64,000 bases of DNA. It comes from Erwinia sp. S63. GTDB lineage: Bacteria > Pseudomonadota > Gammaproteobacteria > Enterobacterales > Enterobacteriaceae. A program made the translations under genes and the position numbers. The DNA is taken from positions 1-64,000 of the forward strand of contig NZ_JACVUP010000011.1 in assembly GCF_016625195.1 (NCBI RefSeq), in the 5' to 3' direction. Position 1 is the stretch's first letter. Each line of letters opens with the position of its first letter. Shown here in pieces: positions 33,917 to 44,244 of this stretch. The notes beneath the pieces were generated by a model. It was not told the DNA's origin. It searched no databases and was given only the letters and a program-made list of their open reading frames with translations.

Positions 33917-34107
33917 GATATCTCCTAACCGTTGAGAACTGAGATCCCGTCTCATTGGTCTATTTCGTGCAATAACCAACCAGAAAGGTTCAAGACTGAG
34001 GATGCCAACAAATGTGTTGCTGCATACTGCTCAGCGTTAATGGCGCCGATTGTAGCGGAATTCAATCCCGCTGTAAGTTTAAGCTTAAAAAAAGCTGCGC
34101 CATTCCG

Positions 34108-34302
34108 CTACTCAGGATGAAAAATGCCAATCACTTGCTCATTGCTGCGCACCTTATCGCGAACTTGTTTATCCGCTTCGCGCATTTGGTGGCCGCATTG
34201 AACGCACTCCACCACTTCGACATTGTTCTCACGCCACAACGCCAGCGTGTCTTTTTCCTGACATTGCGGACATACCGCACCAGCAATAAAACGTTTACGC
34301 AT
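34108..34302 (-). CDS. yheV: zinc-ribbon protein YheV
   Basis: A 64-residue protein with two CxxC pairs (CPQC near residue 11 and CVQC near 33) forming a probable zinc ribbon, and a conserved NEQVIGIFHPE end. Function unknown. It lies 46 bases downstream of kefB, as in E. coli. Confidence 0.93.
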   Translation of the reverse strand: MRKRFIAGAVCPQCQEKDTLALWRENNVEVVECVQCGHQMREADKQVRDKVRSNEQVIGIFHPE

Positions 34303-34348
34303 ACTCTTTCCTGCCCGCTATTAAGCAACGGATATGTTAAGTGTAGTC

Positions 34349-36151
34349 CTACTCGTCATCCCAACCGTCAATCTGGCGTTTTTCATGCTGCATTTCGCGC
34401 TGGAAGATGTCCTCCAGCTCGCGACGCGCTTCACGCACGCGTGAAACCTGCGAACTGTCATCATGACTGGGCACCAGCTCACGCAGCATGCGCATATCGA
34501 GGCGACGGAAATGCTGCTGCGCGCGCTGTGCCTGATGCGGATGCATCCCCAATGAGATCAGCGTCTTGCGCCCTAACTCCAGCGCACTGGAGAAGGTTTC
34601 ACGTGAGAACAACGTCACGCCAGCCTGCAACAACTCATGCGCTTCTACACGTCCCCGCGCACGCGCCAGAATTTCCAGCTGTGGGAAATGCTGCTGGCAG
34701 AGATGCACAATGGTCATCGAATCTTCGGGATCGTTACAGGTAATCACGATGGATTGCGCATTCTCCGCGCCAGCCGCACGTAACAGCTCAAGCTCAGTGG
34801 CATCACCATAGTAAACCTTATAGCCATACTTACGCATCAGGCTTACGGCGGAGATATCACGTTCCAGCACGGTAATACGTTTATTATTGGCCATCAGTAA
34901 ACGACCAACCACCTGACCGAAACGCCCAAAGCCCACCACAATCACCTGCGGTTGATCGTCTTCGACAAACGGCTTTTCACTGTCATCATCGGGCTCGTTG
35001 AAACGCCGCGCGAGAATTTTATCCACGCCCTGCATCAGCAGCGGTGTGGTCATCATCGACAGCGTCACCGTCACCAATAACAGTGGGAGTTGATCGCCGC
35101 TAAACAGTTTGGCCGACGAGGCTGCCGAGAACAGCACAAAGGCAAACTCACCGCCCTGGCTGAGCACCCCCGCAAACTGCAGTCGTTCAGAACTTCGTAA
35201 CCCGTAAATGCGGCCCAGCACATACAGCACCAGCGTTTTCACCGCCACCAGAATCACCACGCCAAGGATAATCTCCGCGATATGGGTATAGAGCACGCCC
35301 AGATTCAGCGCCATACCGACGGAAATAAAGAACAGCCCCAGCAACAAACCTTTGAAGGGTTCGATGGCCACTTCCAGCTCGTGGCGATATTCACTCTCTG
35401 CTAGCAGGATACCGGCGATAAAGGTGCCGAGCGCCATCGACAGCCCGAGCGCATCCATAAACAGCGCCGAGCCCAGCACCAGTAATAATGAAGCCGCCGT
35501 GAATACTTCACGCACACCGGAAGCGGCGATAAAGCGGAAAATCGGACGCAGCAGATAACGGCCGCCCACCAGCATGCCAGCAAACGCCAGCACCTTCATG
35601 CCCACTTTCAGCCAGTCAACATGGCCACTGTCGCCACCGGCCAGCAGCGGCACGAGGGCTAATGCGGGGATGACGGCCAGATCCTGGAACAGCAGCACCG
35701 AGAAGCCGAGCTGACCCGCTTCACTGCGATTCATGCCTTTATCGCGCATCAACTGCAGTGCCATAGCCGTCGAAGACATTGCCAGGCCAATCCCGCCGAT
35801 CACCGCGGCCTGCCAGCTAAAGTGGGTCAGCCACAGCAGCACACCGAGAATCGCGGCAGAAACCAATACTTGCGCAGCGCCCACACCAAAGATTGAACGT
35901 CTTAACGCCCAAAGCTTGGCGGGATTCAACTCCAGCCCGATGATAAACATCAGGAACACCACGCCGAGTTCTGAGAAGTGCAGAATCTCATCGACGTCAC
36001 TAATAAACCCGAGTCCCCACGGGCCGATAGCAATACCCGCCAGCAGATAACCCAGCACCGCGCCAATGCCAAGACGTGCCGCAATCGGCACCACAATCAC
36101 CGCTGCAACCAGGTAAATGACGCCAGCCGTCAGTAAAGTTTGTCCTTCCAT
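34349..36151 (-). CDS. kefB: glutathione-regulated potassium/proton antiporter KefB
   Basis: An inner-membrane K+ efflux system gated by glutathione adducts, which protects against electrophiles. The 600-residue protein has 12-13 membrane segments of the CPA2 exchanger fold (1-380) and a cytoplasmic RCK/TrkA-N domain ([17 protein letters not shown]). I chose the ATG at 36151 ([10 protein letters not shown]), which overlaps the kefG stop by one base; an upstream frame would run into kefG. Confidence 0.96.
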   Translation of the reverse strand: MEGQTLLTAGVIYLVAAVIVVPIAARLGIGAVLGYLLAGIAIGPWGLGFISDVDEILHFSELGVVFLMFIIGLELNPAKLWALRRSIFGVGAAQVLVSAAILGVLLWLTHFSWQAAVIGGIGLAMSSTAMALQLMRDKGMNRSEAGQLGFSVLLFQDLAVIPALALVPLLAGGDSGHVDWLKVGMKVLAFAGMLVGGRYLLRPIFRFIAASGVREVFTAASLLLVLGSALFMDALGLSMALGTFIAGILLAESEYRHELEVAIEPFKGLLLGLFFISVGMALNLGVLYTHIAEIILGVVILVAVKTLVLYVLGRIYGLRSSERLQFAGVLSQGGEFAFVLFSAASSAKLFSGDQLPLLLVTVTLSMMTTPLLMQGVDKILARRFNEPDDDSEKPFVEDDQPQVIVVGFGRFGQVVGRLLMANNKRITVLERDISAVSLMRKYGYKVYYGDATELELLRAAGAENAQSIVITCNDPEDSMTIVHLCQQHFPQLEILARARGRVEAHELLQAGVTLFSRETFSSALELGRKTLISLGMHPHQAQRAQQHFRRLDMRMLRELVPSHDDSSQVSRVREARRELEDIFQREMQHEKRQIDGWDDE

Positions 36152-36702
36152 CACACCACTCCCTGCGGCAAGGGTGAAGAGAGCCAATCGCGGTAGGCGT
36201 GCGCATAATTACGCATCACTTCTGGCGTCTGACGGCGAGCCCAATAGATCACCATCGGCGTCATCCAGTGCATACGACACATCTGCGCCGTCAGCTCAAA
36301 CGGACGCATGATGTCGCTCATCGGATAACGATTCAGGCCGTTATGGTGATACGCGGTTTCCGGTTCTCCGGTGGTCACCACGCTGCGCCAGTACTTGCCC
36401 TCCAGCGCATTCCCGTCCTGGCCACTGGCAAACCCGCGCGACAACACGCGATCCAGCCACTCTTTCAGCAAAGCCGGGCAGCTGTAGGTATACAACGGAT
36501 GCTGGAAAACGATGATTTGGTGTTCGCGCAGCAGCTGCTGCTCGTAATGAATATCAATGAAAAAATCCGGATAGTGGGCGTATAAATCGTGCACCGTGAC
36601 GTGGTCCAGTTCCATAGCCGACTGCAGCAAAACCCGATTGGCAATCGAATCCTGTGTTTCCGGATGGGCGTAAAGCAGCAATATTTTAGGTGGCTGCGAC
36701 AT
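36151..36702 (-). CDS. kefG: KefB ancillary flavoprotein KefG
   Basis: A 183-residue NAD(P)H quinone-reductase-like protein required for full KefB activity. It shows the flavodoxin-like [12 protein letters not shown] segment and [20 protein letters not shown]. The start at 36702 ([15 protein letters not shown]) is supported by alignment with E. coli KefG. The gene is directly upstream of, and coupled to, kefB. Confidence 0.95.
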   Translation of the reverse strand: MSQPPKILLLYAHPETQDSIANRVLLQSAMELDHVTVHDLYAHYPDFFIDIHYEQQLLREHQIIVFQHPLYTYSCPALLKEWLDRVLSRGFASGQDGNALEGKYWRSVVTTGEPETAYHHNGLNRYPMSDIMRPFELTAQMCRMHWMTPMVIYWARRQTPEVMRNYAHAYRDWLSSPLPQGVV

Positions 36703-36817
36703 CGTTCCCCTCCAAAGCGTCGTCACCGCAGCGGAATTCCGCTACCATGCTCGACGCAACTAACCATTATTGAATTATGTTGCCGATAAATTAACATATT
36801 CTGACGATACGGCGCTT

Positions 36818-38722
36818 ATGATTGTCTTTTCCGCATTACAAATACGCCGCGGCACTAACGTGCTGCTGGATAACGCAACAGCCACCATTAATCCCGGCCA
36901 AAAAGTCGGTCTGGTGGGCAAAAACGGCTGTGGAAAATCCACGCTGCTGTCGCTACTGAAGGGCGAAATCAGCAGTGATGCAGGCAACTTCACCTTTCCC
37001 AGCAGTTGGGCGCTGGCGTGGGTTAATCAGGAAACCCCGGCTCTCAGTAAGGCCGCGCTGGAATATGTTATCGACGGCGACCGCGAATATCGTCAGCTCG
37101 AATCTGAATTAGCAGCAGCCAACGAAAAAGACGACGGTAACGCCATTGCGCTGCTGCACGGCAAGCTGGATGCGATTCAGGCATGGAGCATACATGCGCG
37201 CGCCTCCAGCCTGCTGCACGGATTGGGCTTTAGCCAGGAACAATTAATGCGGCCGGTGAGTGATTTCTCCGGCGGATGGCGTATGCGCCTCAATCTTGCC
37301 CAGGCGCTGGTGTGTCGTTCCGACCTACTGCTGCTGGATGAACCCACCAACCACTTAGATCTCGATGCGGTGATTTGGCTGGAGCGCTGGTTGAAAAGCT
37401 ACGAAGGCACGCTGATCCTGATTTCGCATGACCGTGACTTCCTTGATCCGGTGGTGGATAAGATTATCCACATCGAACAGCAAACGATGTTCGAATACAC
37501 CGGCAACTACAGCTCGTTCGAACGCCAGCGCGTCGCCAAACTGGCGCAGCAGCAGGCGTTGTTCCAGAGCCAGCAGGAAAAAGTACAGCACCTGCAAAAG
37601 TACATCGATCGCTTCCGCGCTCAGGCCACCAAGGCCAAACAGGCGCAGAGCCGCATCAAGATGCTGGAGCGCATGGAGCTGATTGCGCCGGCTCACGTCG
37701 ATAACCCGTTTAGTTTCAGCTTCCGCGCGCCAGAAAGCCTGCCGAATCCCCTGCTGAAAATGGAGAAAGTCACGGCGGGTTACGGCGAACGCATCATTCT
37801 TGATGCCATCAAACTCAATCTGGTGCCGGGTTCACGTATTGGTTTACTCGGCCGTAACGGCGCGGGTAAATCAACGCTGATCAAACTGCTGGCAGGTGAG
37901 ATTGAAGCGCTGGATGGCAAAGTCGGCCTGGCAAAAGGCATCAAGCTTGGCTACTTCGCTCAGCATCAGCTGGAGTATCTGCGCGCTGACGAATCGCCGT
38001 TGCAGCATCTGGCCCGCATTGCACCGCAAACGCTGGAACAGCAGCTGCGTGATTATTTGGGCGGCTTCGGCTTCCAGGGCGACAAAGTCAGTGAAATCAC
38101 CGAGCGCTTCTCGGGCGGAGAAAAAGCGCGCCTGGTGCTGGCGCTGATCGTCTGGCAACGCCCGAACCTGCTACTGCTCGATGAACCGACTAACCACCTT
38201 GATCTCGATATGCGTCAGGCACTGACTGAAGCGCTGATTGATTTTGAAGGCGCACTGGTGGTGGTGTCGCATGACCGTCATTTATTGCGATCCACCACCG
38301 ACGATCTCTATCTGGTGCATGACCGCAAAGTCGATGTGTTTGAAGGCGATCTGGATGATTACCAGCAGTGGCTGAGCGATCTGCAAAAGCAGCAGGCCCA
38401 GCAGGATGCCACGCCAAAGCAGGACAATGCGAACAGCGCCCAGTCACGTAAAGATCAGAAACGCCGCGATGCCGAGTTGCGCGCGCAAACCCAGCCGCTG
38501 CGTAAAGAGATCGAGAAGTTAGAGAAGCAGATGGCGAAGTGGCAGAGCCAGCTCAGCGAAGCAGAAGCGCAACTCTCTGACAGTGCCATTTACGATCAGA
38601 GCCGTAAAGCGGATCTGACCTCGGCGCTGCAACGTCAGGCCGAAAGCAAGTCCGCGCTGGAAGATGTTGAAATGGCCTGGCTGGATGCCCAGGAACAGCT
38701 GGAACAGATGCTGGCGAGTTAG
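36818..38722 (+). CDS. yheS: ABC-F family ATPase YheS
   Basis: A 634-residue cytoplasmic ABC-F protein with two ATPase domains (Walker A GKNGCGKST and GRNGAGKST; signatures DFSGGWRMR and RFSGGEKAR; Walker B LLLLDEPTNHLD twice), the ABC-F linker and a C-terminal coiled coil. Family members act on ribosomes and relieve stalls; the specific E. coli role is only partly defined. The start at 36818 (MIVFSALQIRRGTNVLL) matches E. coli. No strong ribosome site is visible. Confidence 0.96.
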   Translation: MIVFSALQIRRGTNVLLDNATATINPGQKVGLVGKNGCGKSTLLSLLKGEISSDAGNFTFPSSWALAWVNQETPALSKAALEYVIDGDREYRQLESELAAANEKDDGNAIALLHGKLDAIQAWSIHARASSLLHGLGFSQEQLMRPVSDFSGGWRMRLNLAQALVCRSDLLLLDEPTNHLDLDAVIWLERWLKSYEGTLILISHDRDFLDPVVDKIIHIEQQTMFEYTGNYSSFERQRVAKLAQQQALFQSQQEKVQHLQKYIDRFRAQATKAKQAQSRIKMLERMELIAPAHVDNPFSFSFRAPESLPNPLLKMEKVTAGYGERIILDAIKLNLVPGSRIGLLGRNGAGKSTLIKLLAGEIEALDGKVGLAKGIKLGYFAQHQLEYLRADESPLQHLARIAPQTLEQQLRDYLGGFGFQGDKVSEITERFSGGEKARLVLALIVWQRPNLLLLDEPTNHLDLDMRQALTEALIDFEGALVVVSHDRHLLRSTTDDLYLVHDRKVDVFEGDLDDYQQWLSDLQKQQAQQDATPKQDNANSAQSRKDQKRRDAELRAQTQPLRKEIEKLEKQMAKWQSQLSEAEAQLSDSAIYDQSRKADLTSALQRQAESKSALEDVEMAWLDAQEQLEQMLAS

Positions 38723-38756
38723 CGTTCAGCATCCATGCTACCCCTGCAGGGTGAGT

Positions 38757-38778
38757 GCCTGCTGTAAGATCAGCAGGC
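38757..38778 (+). repeat. hairpin downstream of yheS
   Basis: GCCTGCTG (38757-38764) and CAGCAGGC (38771-38778) form a perfect 8-bp stem with a 6-base loop, 35 bases after the yheS stop. No T-run follows. It is part of a repeat-rich 226-base gap. Confidence 0.6.
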
Positions 38779-38800
38779 AGGATTCGCATCTCTGGAAGGC

Positions 38801-38913
38801 CAGCATTCTTGTTCAGCTTCTGCTGTCAGGCAAGTATGTCTGGTGCGCATTTCGTGGATGCTCAGCGTCTGTTGTAAGTCCGGTATTCTTGTTCAACTAC
38901 TGCTGACAGGTCG
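38801..38913. repeat. degenerate direct repeat with an 80-base period in the yheS-tauD gap
   Basis: Bases 38801-38830 and 38881-38910 agree at 25 of 30 positions by my count (cores ATTCTTGTTCAGC / ATTCTTGTTCAAC, then CTGCTG.CAGG). The spacing is exactly 80 bases. The unit does not look like REP, ERIC or an IS end known to me. It sits at the border between core yheS and the tau insertion. Confidence 0.6.
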
Positions 38914-38930
38914 GCATTTAGGCCGACCTG
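38907..38930. terminator. hairpin at the tauD side of the yheS-tauD gap
   Basis: CAGGTCGGC (38907-38915) and GCCGACCTG (38922-38930) form a perfect 9-bp stem with a 6-base loop. It lies 19 bases beyond the tauD stop and between convergent genes, so it may block transcription from either side, although the T-runs are poor. Confidence 0.55.
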
Positions 38931-38948
38931 GTTTACCATCGCACTCTT

Positions 38949-39788
38949 TTAAAACGGAACATCCCCTAACACCGTCGCCCGATGCATTACTCGCCGCGCC
39001 GGATAGTAATCGGCATTCGCATAATGCTGCGTCACGCGGTTATCCCAGATCGCCACATCATTCTCCTGCCAGCGCCAACGCACCTGCAACTCCGGTTTCG
39101 CCGTGTGCCAGAACAGGAAATTCAGCAGCGCCTCACTCTCCTTCTCGCTCAATCCCAGTAACCGCGTAGTGAAACCTTCATTGACAAACAGCGCCTTGCG
39201 CCCGCTCACCGGATGGGTACGAATCACCGGATGCTGCACCGGCGGGTGTTTGGCGACCGCTTGCTGCCAGCGCTGATGCTCTTCTTCCGTCTTGCGGTAC
39301 TTATACTCCTGGAACGATTTCTTAAAATCATGCTCCGCCTGCAAGCCGCTCAGCAGTTGCTTAAACGGTTCGGACAACGCTTCATAGGCCGCAATGCCGG
39401 TTGACCACAACGTATCGCCACCGCTCTCCGGCAGCAGCTTAGACGCTAAAATCGCAATCGCCGGCGGCGTTTCAATAAAGGTCACATCGGTGTGCCAGTT
39501 ATCGTTATCCGGTGGATTATCCTGATGGGTATCCAGCACGATAATTTCTTCCACTCCTTCTGCGTGTGGATACACCGGATGGATGTGCAAATCACCAAAG
39601 CGAATCGCCAGCGCACGGTGCTGTTCCGGCGTGATCACCTGATTGCGCAGGAACAACACCTGATGGCGCAGCAGGCCATGATAAAGCTGCTCAAACTGCG
39701 CGTCGCTTAACGGGCGGCTGAGATCGAGGTCGCTGACCTGCGCACCGATATACGGGCCCAGCGCGGTAAAGGTGACACGTTCGTTCAT
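38949..39788 (-). CDS. tauD: taurine dioxygenase
   Basis: An Fe(II)/2-oxoglutarate enzyme that oxidises taurine to sulfite and aminoacetaldehyde under sulfur limitation. The 279-residue protein has the facial-triad residues His99 and Asp101 (NWHTDVTF) and a C-terminal triad His plus the 2-oxoglutarate Arg in the QHYANADYYPARRVMHR region. Last gene of tauABCD; it overlaps tauC by four bases. Confidence 0.96.
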   Translation of the reverse strand: MNERVTFTALGPYIGAQVSDLDLSRPLSDAQFEQLYHGLLRHQVLFLRNQVITPEQHRALAIRFGDLHIHPVYPHAEGVEEIIVLDTHQDNPPDNDNWHTDVTFIETPPAIAILASKLLPESGGDTLWSTGIAAYEALSEPFKQLLSGLQAEHDFKKSFQEYKYRKTEEEHQRWQQAVAKHPPVQHPVIRTHPVSGRKALFVNEGFTTRLLGLSEKESEALLNFLFWHTAKPELQVRWRWQENDVAIWDNRVTQHYANADYYPARRVMHRATVLGDVPF

Positions 39789-40612
39789 TGCTGTTCTCCA
39801 TTCCAGGGTGTCAGACGGCGCTGCAAGGCGCGCAGACCCAGTTCTAAACTAAAGGCGATTAAGGCAATCACTGCGATACCGGCCAGTACCACATCGGTGG
39901 CAAGAAACTCGCCCGCCGACTGCACCATAAAGCCGAGCCCTCGCGTGGCGGCAATCAGTTCGGCGGCCACCAGCGTCGACCAACCCACGCCGAGGCCAAT
40001 GCGTAAACCGGTAAGGATTTCAGGCAATGCGCCCGGCAGTATGACAAAGCGCAGTAGCTGCCAGCGTGAAGCGCCTAGTGCCTGCGCAGCGCGAATCCGC
40101 ACCTGCTGAGCGTTTTTCACCCCTGCCAGCGTCGACAGCGTCACCGGCGCGAAGATCGCCAGATAGATCAGTAAGATTTTCGAGGTTTCGCCGATGCCAA
40201 ACCAAATCACCATCAGCGGCAAATAGGCCAATGGCGGCACCGGACGATAAAGTTCAATCAGCGGATCGAGCAGCCCACGAATCGCCGGGCTCAGGCCCAT
40301 TGCAATCCCCACCGGGATGCCAATCAACGCGGCAAAAAACAGCGCCACCAGCATGCGCGTCAGGCTGGCGCCCAGGTGCTGCCATAGGGTCGCATCCATA
40401 AAGCCTTGCGGGCTGGCGATCAGCAGTAACTTTTGCAGCACCTGCTGGGGTGGCGGCAGAAACAGCGGTGCCACCAAATTGAGCGCCGTCACGCCCCACC
40501 ACACCAGCAGCAGCACGGCTACACTCAGCAAGCTCAGTGAAAACTGCGGTAAAAAAGGCCAGCGCAACGTGCGTCGGCGAGTCTGGGTTTTCTCATCAAT
40601 CACCGCGCTCAT
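39785..40612 (-). CDS. tauC: taurine ABC transporter permease TauC
   Basis: A 275-residue inner-membrane permease with about six hydrophobic segments and the permease signature near [22 protein letters not shown]. It imports taurine and related sulfonates together with TauA and TauB. Four-base overlaps link it to tauB and tauD. Confidence 0.96.
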   Translation of the reverse strand: MSAVIDEKTQTRRRTLRWPFLPQFSLSLLSVAVLLLVWWGVTALNLVAPLFLPPPQQVLQKLLLIASPQGFMDATLWQHLGASLTRMLVALFFAALIGIPVGIAMGLSPAIRGLLDPLIELYRPVPPLAYLPLMVIWFGIGETSKILLIYLAIFAPVTLSTLAGVKNAQQVRIRAAQALGASRWQLLRFVILPGALPEILTGLRIGLGVGWSTLVAAELIAATRGLGFMVQSAGEFLATDVVLAGIAVIALIAFSLELGLRALQRRLTPWNGEQQ

Positions 40613-41376
40613 ACAAACGCCTCCCGCAGGGAAAAGACCTGGTTCAACACATATTCACGGCGTTCGATAAAAGCCGGATCGGATTTGATACTGCGGCACG
40701 GCTCGCCGGCGGCGAAACGCTGGCCAAAATCGAGTTTGATGCGCTCCACCACGCGACCTGGCCCCGGCGAAAGCAGCACCAGTTCACTGGCAAGAAACAC
40801 CGCTTCTTCAATGTCGTGGGTAATCAGCAAAATCTGTTTGCCGGTATCCCGCCATAGCGTCAGCAGCAGGGTTTGCATCTGTTCACGGGTAAAAGCATCC
40901 AGCGCACCAAAGGGTTCATCTAACAGCAGCAACTGAGGATCAGCCGCCAGCGCACGCGCAATCCCCACGCGCTGACGTTGACCCCCAGAGAGCTGCCAGA
41001 TAAAACGCTTTTCCGCACCTTCCAGCCCAACTTTGCGGATTAAGCGGCGGGCGATGGCGTGGCGTTCTGCCTTATCCATGCCTGCCAGTTGCAAACCAAA
41101 TGACACGTTATCAATCACGTTACGCCACGGCAGTAGCCCTTCGTTCTGAAACACCACGCCGCGTTCTGCGCCCGGTCCATTTACCGCTTTGCCATCCAGC
41201 GTGATACTGCCTGACTCCAGCGGCAGGAATCCGGCGATCAAGTTCAGTAAGGTGGTTTTGCCACAGCCTGACGGTCCCAGCACCACCAGCAGGTCGCGTT
41301 GATCCAGCTGCAGGTTGATATCCTGCAGCGCGGGTTGTCCGGCGTAACGTGCATTCAAATTGGTGATGCTGAGCAT
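40609..41376 (-). CDS. tauB: taurine ABC transporter ATPase TauB
   Basis: A 255-residue ABC ATPase with Walker [10 protein letters not shown], signature [16 protein letters not shown] and Walker [13 protein letters not shown]. It energises TauC. It is 10 bases downstream of tauA. Confidence 0.96.
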   Translation of the reverse strand: MLSITNLNARYAGQPALQDINLQLDQRDLLVVLGPSGCGKTTLLNLIAGFLPLESGSITLDGKAVNGPGAERGVVFQNEGLLPWRNVIDNVSFGLQLAGMDKAERHAIARRLIRKVGLEGAEKRFIWQLSGGQRQRVGIARALAADPQLLLLDEPFGALDAFTREQMQTLLLTLWRDTGKQILLITHDIEEAVFLASELVLLSPGPGRVVERIKLDFGQRFAAGEPCRSIKSDPAFIERREYVLNQVFSLREAFV

Positions 41377-41386
41377 ACGGCCTCCG

Positions 41387-42364
41387 TTATTTCGCTAAAG
41401 GCGCGACAAAGCGCGTGGTGACGTAGCTGCTGTAATCGTTAGCGGCATCCGGCACTTTGCCCTGCTCTTTCAGGAAGTGCGCGGTATCAACAATCGCTTT
41501 ATTCACCGGTTTACCCAGCTGCTCCACCTGCTGTTGTGCGGTCAGGTAGGTATTGCCCTGCACCAGCACCGGCACATCGCTTTCCGGCACGCCGCTCAAA
41601 CGCGACAGCTTGCTGAGATTATCGGGCTGCTTGAGCCACTGCTCTGGATTGGTGATATACGCCTGCTGTGCCTCAATCGCGCTGCGGGCAAAGGCGGTGA
41701 CGATCTCCGGATGCTGCTGGGCGAAATCTTTGCGCACCACCCACACATCCAGCGTCGGCGATCCCCATTTACCGACCTGAGATGAGTCGGTCAGCACCGT
41801 GCCATCTTTTTCCAGCTCGTTCACCGCCGGTGACCAGACGTAAGCCCCATCGATATCACCGCGTTTCCACGCCGCAATAATCGCAGGCGGCTGCAGGTTC
41901 ACTAACTGCACCTGCGAGGGTTTAATGCCCCAATGCTTGAGCGCAGAGAGCAGGCTGTAGTGAGTCGTGGAGATGAAAGGCACGGCGATACGTTTGCCGA
42001 TCAGATCCTTCGGGTTGGTGATGGATTTTTTGACCACCAGCGCTTCGGAATTACCGAGCTGTGACGCCAGCAGGAAAGCCTCGATAGGCAGTTGCTGTGT
42101 TGCGGCGACCGCCAGCGGGCTGGAACCAATATTGCCGATCTGCACATCGCCAGACGCCAATGCGCGCAGTACGCTGGCACCGCTGTCGAACTTGCGCCAA
42201 TCCACAGTCGCGCCGCTCTCTTTGGCAAAGGTGTTATCGGCCTGCGCCACTTTGGCCGGTTCCGCCGAGGTTTGATACGCCACGGTGACATTCACCGCCT
42301 GCGCCTGAAACGCCATCAGGGCCAATGCTGCCGCCACTGCTGTTATTGTTTTTTTCACTGCCAT
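41387..42364 (-). CDS. tauA: taurine-binding periplasmic protein TauA
   Basis: A 325-residue substrate-binding protein with a signal peptide (about 1-23, ending AFQAQA before VNVTVAYQT). The mature protein is very close to E. coli TauA. Three consecutive in-frame ATGs are possible; I chose the third (42364) because the GGGGTGA is then well spaced. It is the first gene of the tau operon, which in E. coli needs Cbl and CysB; I could not define a Cbl site here. Confidence 0.94.
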   Translation of the reverse strand: MAVKKTITAVAAALALMAFQAQAVNVTVAYQTSAEPAKVAQADNTFAKESGATVDWRKFDSGASVLRALASGDVQIGNIGSSPLAVAATQQLPIEAFLLASQLGNSEALVVKKSITNPKDLIGKRIAVPFISTTHYSLLSALKHWGIKPSQVQLVNLQPPAIIAAWKRGDIDGAYVWSPAVNELEKDGTVLTDSSQVGKWGSPTLDVWVVRKDFAQQHPEIVTAFARSAIEAQQAYITNPEQWLKQPDNLSKLSRLSGVPESDVPVLVQGNTYLTAQQQVEQLGKPVNKAIVDTAHFLKEQGKVPDAANDYSSYVTTRFVAPLAK

Positions 42365-42537
42365 CATCATTCACCCCAATGTTATGTCGTGACGGCAGTT
42401 TCTCCAGCGGCGGTAATTTCATAAAGGAATTAAAAATTATCCCTAATGAAAATCCGTTCTTAGATCAACATCGGGCAAGGCTATGCGAAATGCGCAAATG
42501 CAAAGAAGGCGTAAAGACGGAAATATGTCACACGCTC

Positions 42538-42553
42538 ACATAACGACTGTGTT
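42538..42553. promoter_or_regulatory. possible operator palindrome upstream of the LacI-family gene
   Basis: ATAAC and GTTAT flank a 6-base centre in the 235-base tauA/lacI-type divergent gap, about 47 bases before the regulator start. LacI-family proteins bind palindromes and often autoregulate; binding here is speculative. Confidence 0.25.
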
Positions 42554-42599
42554 ATTGATAGGCTTCTGATTTTCACCTCTACTGGCGGTACTGAAATCC

Positions 42600-43580
42600 A
42601 TGTCGATTGAGAAAGTTGCCCGTCTTGCTGGCGTGTCTAAAGCCACGGTTTCTCGGGTGTTGAACCAGCATCCCGGCGTGCGTACAGATACGCGAGAGAA
42701 AGTATTGGCGGCCATCAATCACTGTGACTATCAGCCTAATCTGCTGGCCCGCCAGCTGCGTACTGCCCAGAGTCATATGTTGCTGGTGTTAATTTCAGAC
42801 ATCACTAATCCCTTCTGCTCACGCGTGGTGCAAGGCATTGAAGCTGAAGCCGAAGCGCAGGGTTATCACATCTTGCTGTGCAATTCGGCGTCACAACTGC
42901 CACGCGAAGCCGCTTATCTGGCGTTGTTAAGCGGTAAAGTGGTTGATGGCGTGATCACCATGGATGCCGCCGCCTGTTTGCAGCAGTTAAAAGGTTTGAT
43001 TGGTGACGCACCCTGGGTGCAATGCGCCGAATACGATCCGGCCATTCCCGCCTCAAGTGTCACCATTGATAATAAAGAAGCGGCGTTTGAAACCGTGCGC
43101 TATCTGGCCAGCAAAGGTCGCAGACGTATCGCACTGGTGAATTGTGATATGCGCTATCTCTATTCCCATCAGCGTGAAAGTGGCTATCGCGAAGCGCTGG
43201 AGCAGCTGGAACTGAATTGGGGTGGCGTGGCTTACGCGGAAAACATTTCGTGTGAAGCGGGCAGTGCCGCACTGCGTGAACTGCTGGCGCTGCCGGAGCG
43301 ACCGGACGCCGTGTTTGCGGTATCGGATGTGCTGGCCGTCGGCGTGATCCACGCCGCGCTGGAAGCCGGATTACGCATTCCGGAAGATCTTGCGGTGGTG
43401 GGATTTGATGGCATTCCCTTCACCAACAGCCTCAATCCACCGCTGACCACCATCGAACAACCAATGAATCGGCTGGGCGCGCGCAGTGTTCAGCTGTTAC
43501 TGAACCGCATCCGCCAGCCGCACAGTGAAGTGGTGCGTGAGGTGTTACCCTGGAAGCGCGTTGAACGCGCCTCCAGCTAA
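42600..43580 (+). CDS. LacI family transcriptional regulator
   Basis: A 326-residue repressor with an N-terminal helix-turn-helix and hinge (MSIEKVARLAGVSKATVSRV, residues 1-56) and a periplasmic-binding-protein-like effector domain (LVLISDITNPFCSRVVQGIE to the C-terminus). It resembles the CytR branch in general form, but I cannot assign a ligand. It is divergent from tauA and ends one base before the convergent lysE-type gene. No sugar operon is adjacent. Confidence 0.9.
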   Translation: MSIEKVARLAGVSKATVSRVLNQHPGVRTDTREKVLAAINHCDYQPNLLARQLRTAQSHMLLVLISDITNPFCSRVVQGIEAEAEAQGYHILLCNSASQLPREAAYLALLSGKVVDGVITMDAAACLQQLKGLIGDAPWVQCAEYDPAIPASSVTIDNKEAAFETVRYLASKGRRRIALVNCDMRYLYSHQRESGYREALEQLELNWGGVAYAENISCEAGSAALRELLALPERPDAVFAVSDVLAVGVIHAALEAGLRIPEDLAVVGFDGIPFTNSLNPPLTTIEQPMNRLGARSVQLLLNRIRQPHSEVVREVLPWKRVERASS

Positions 43581-43581
43581 C

Positions 43582-44184
43582 TCAACGCCAGATCAGCAGC
43601 ACACAGGCGGCAGTGAGCGCACCCATCGCCAGGTTGAAGATTTTCCACGCGCGCGGGCTGCGCAACAGACGGCCAATCAGCGAACCGAATCCCATCCAGA
43701 TGACACCGGATACCACATTGACCAGCGCCATACCGATACTGATGGCGATCACCGAATGCAGATACGCATCGCCCGCCAGGCTAAAGCTGGCTACCGCACC
43801 CAACGCCATCAGCCAGGCTTTTGGGTTGATCAGCTGTAACAGGCCACCCTGCCAGAACGGCATCTGCTTGACGTTGGCATCTTCAGTCTCCAGCTTCTCG
43901 TACTCGGCGGTGGCGATTTTCCACGCCAGCCACAGCAGATAGAGACTACCGGCAATCTTCAGCACCAGATGCAGAGAGGGATAAAGCAGGATCAAACCGC
44001 CGATGCCAAATGCCACCATCAGCAACATGACTTGCATACCAATCATGATACCAATGAGCAGCGGGATGGTGCGCAGGAAGCCAAAATTAGCACCTGAGGC
44101 GGTAAGTAACATATTATTGGGCCCTGGCGTGATGGCAGCGACCCAAAGAAAACCCAACATTGATAAAAAAAGACTCAGTTCCAT
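43582..44184 (-). CDS. LysE/RhtB family amino acid exporter
   Basis: A 200-residue membrane protein with about six hydrophobic segments and the family N-terminus MELSLFLSMLGFLWVAAITP followed by GPNN. The family exports amino acids or homoserine lactones; the substrate is unknown. The frame stays open upstream to 44655, but that part is antisense to yheT. I therefore start at the ATG of 44182-44184. It is absent at this locus in E. coli. Confidence 0.9.
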   Translation of the reverse strand: MELSLFLSMLGFLWVAAITPGPNNMLLTASGANFGFLRTIPLLIGIMIGMQVMLLMVAFGIGGLILLYPSLHLVLKIAGSLYLLWLAWKIATAEYEKLETEDANVKQMPFWQGGLLQLINPKAWLMALGAVASFSLAGDAYLHSVIAISIGMALVNVVSGVIWMGFGSLIGRLLRSPRAWKIFNLAMGALTAACVLLIWR

Positions 44185-44244
44185 GTATATTCGGGTGCTC
44201 CTCACCCAGTAAAGCGGACAACCCATCGAAGCTATCAGCGAGTT

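Noticed and set aside
38732-38763. Mini-ORFs in the yheS-tauD gap (for example MLPLQGECLL)
   Set aside because: Ten to thirteen codons without ribosome sites; more likely chance frames in the repeat region.
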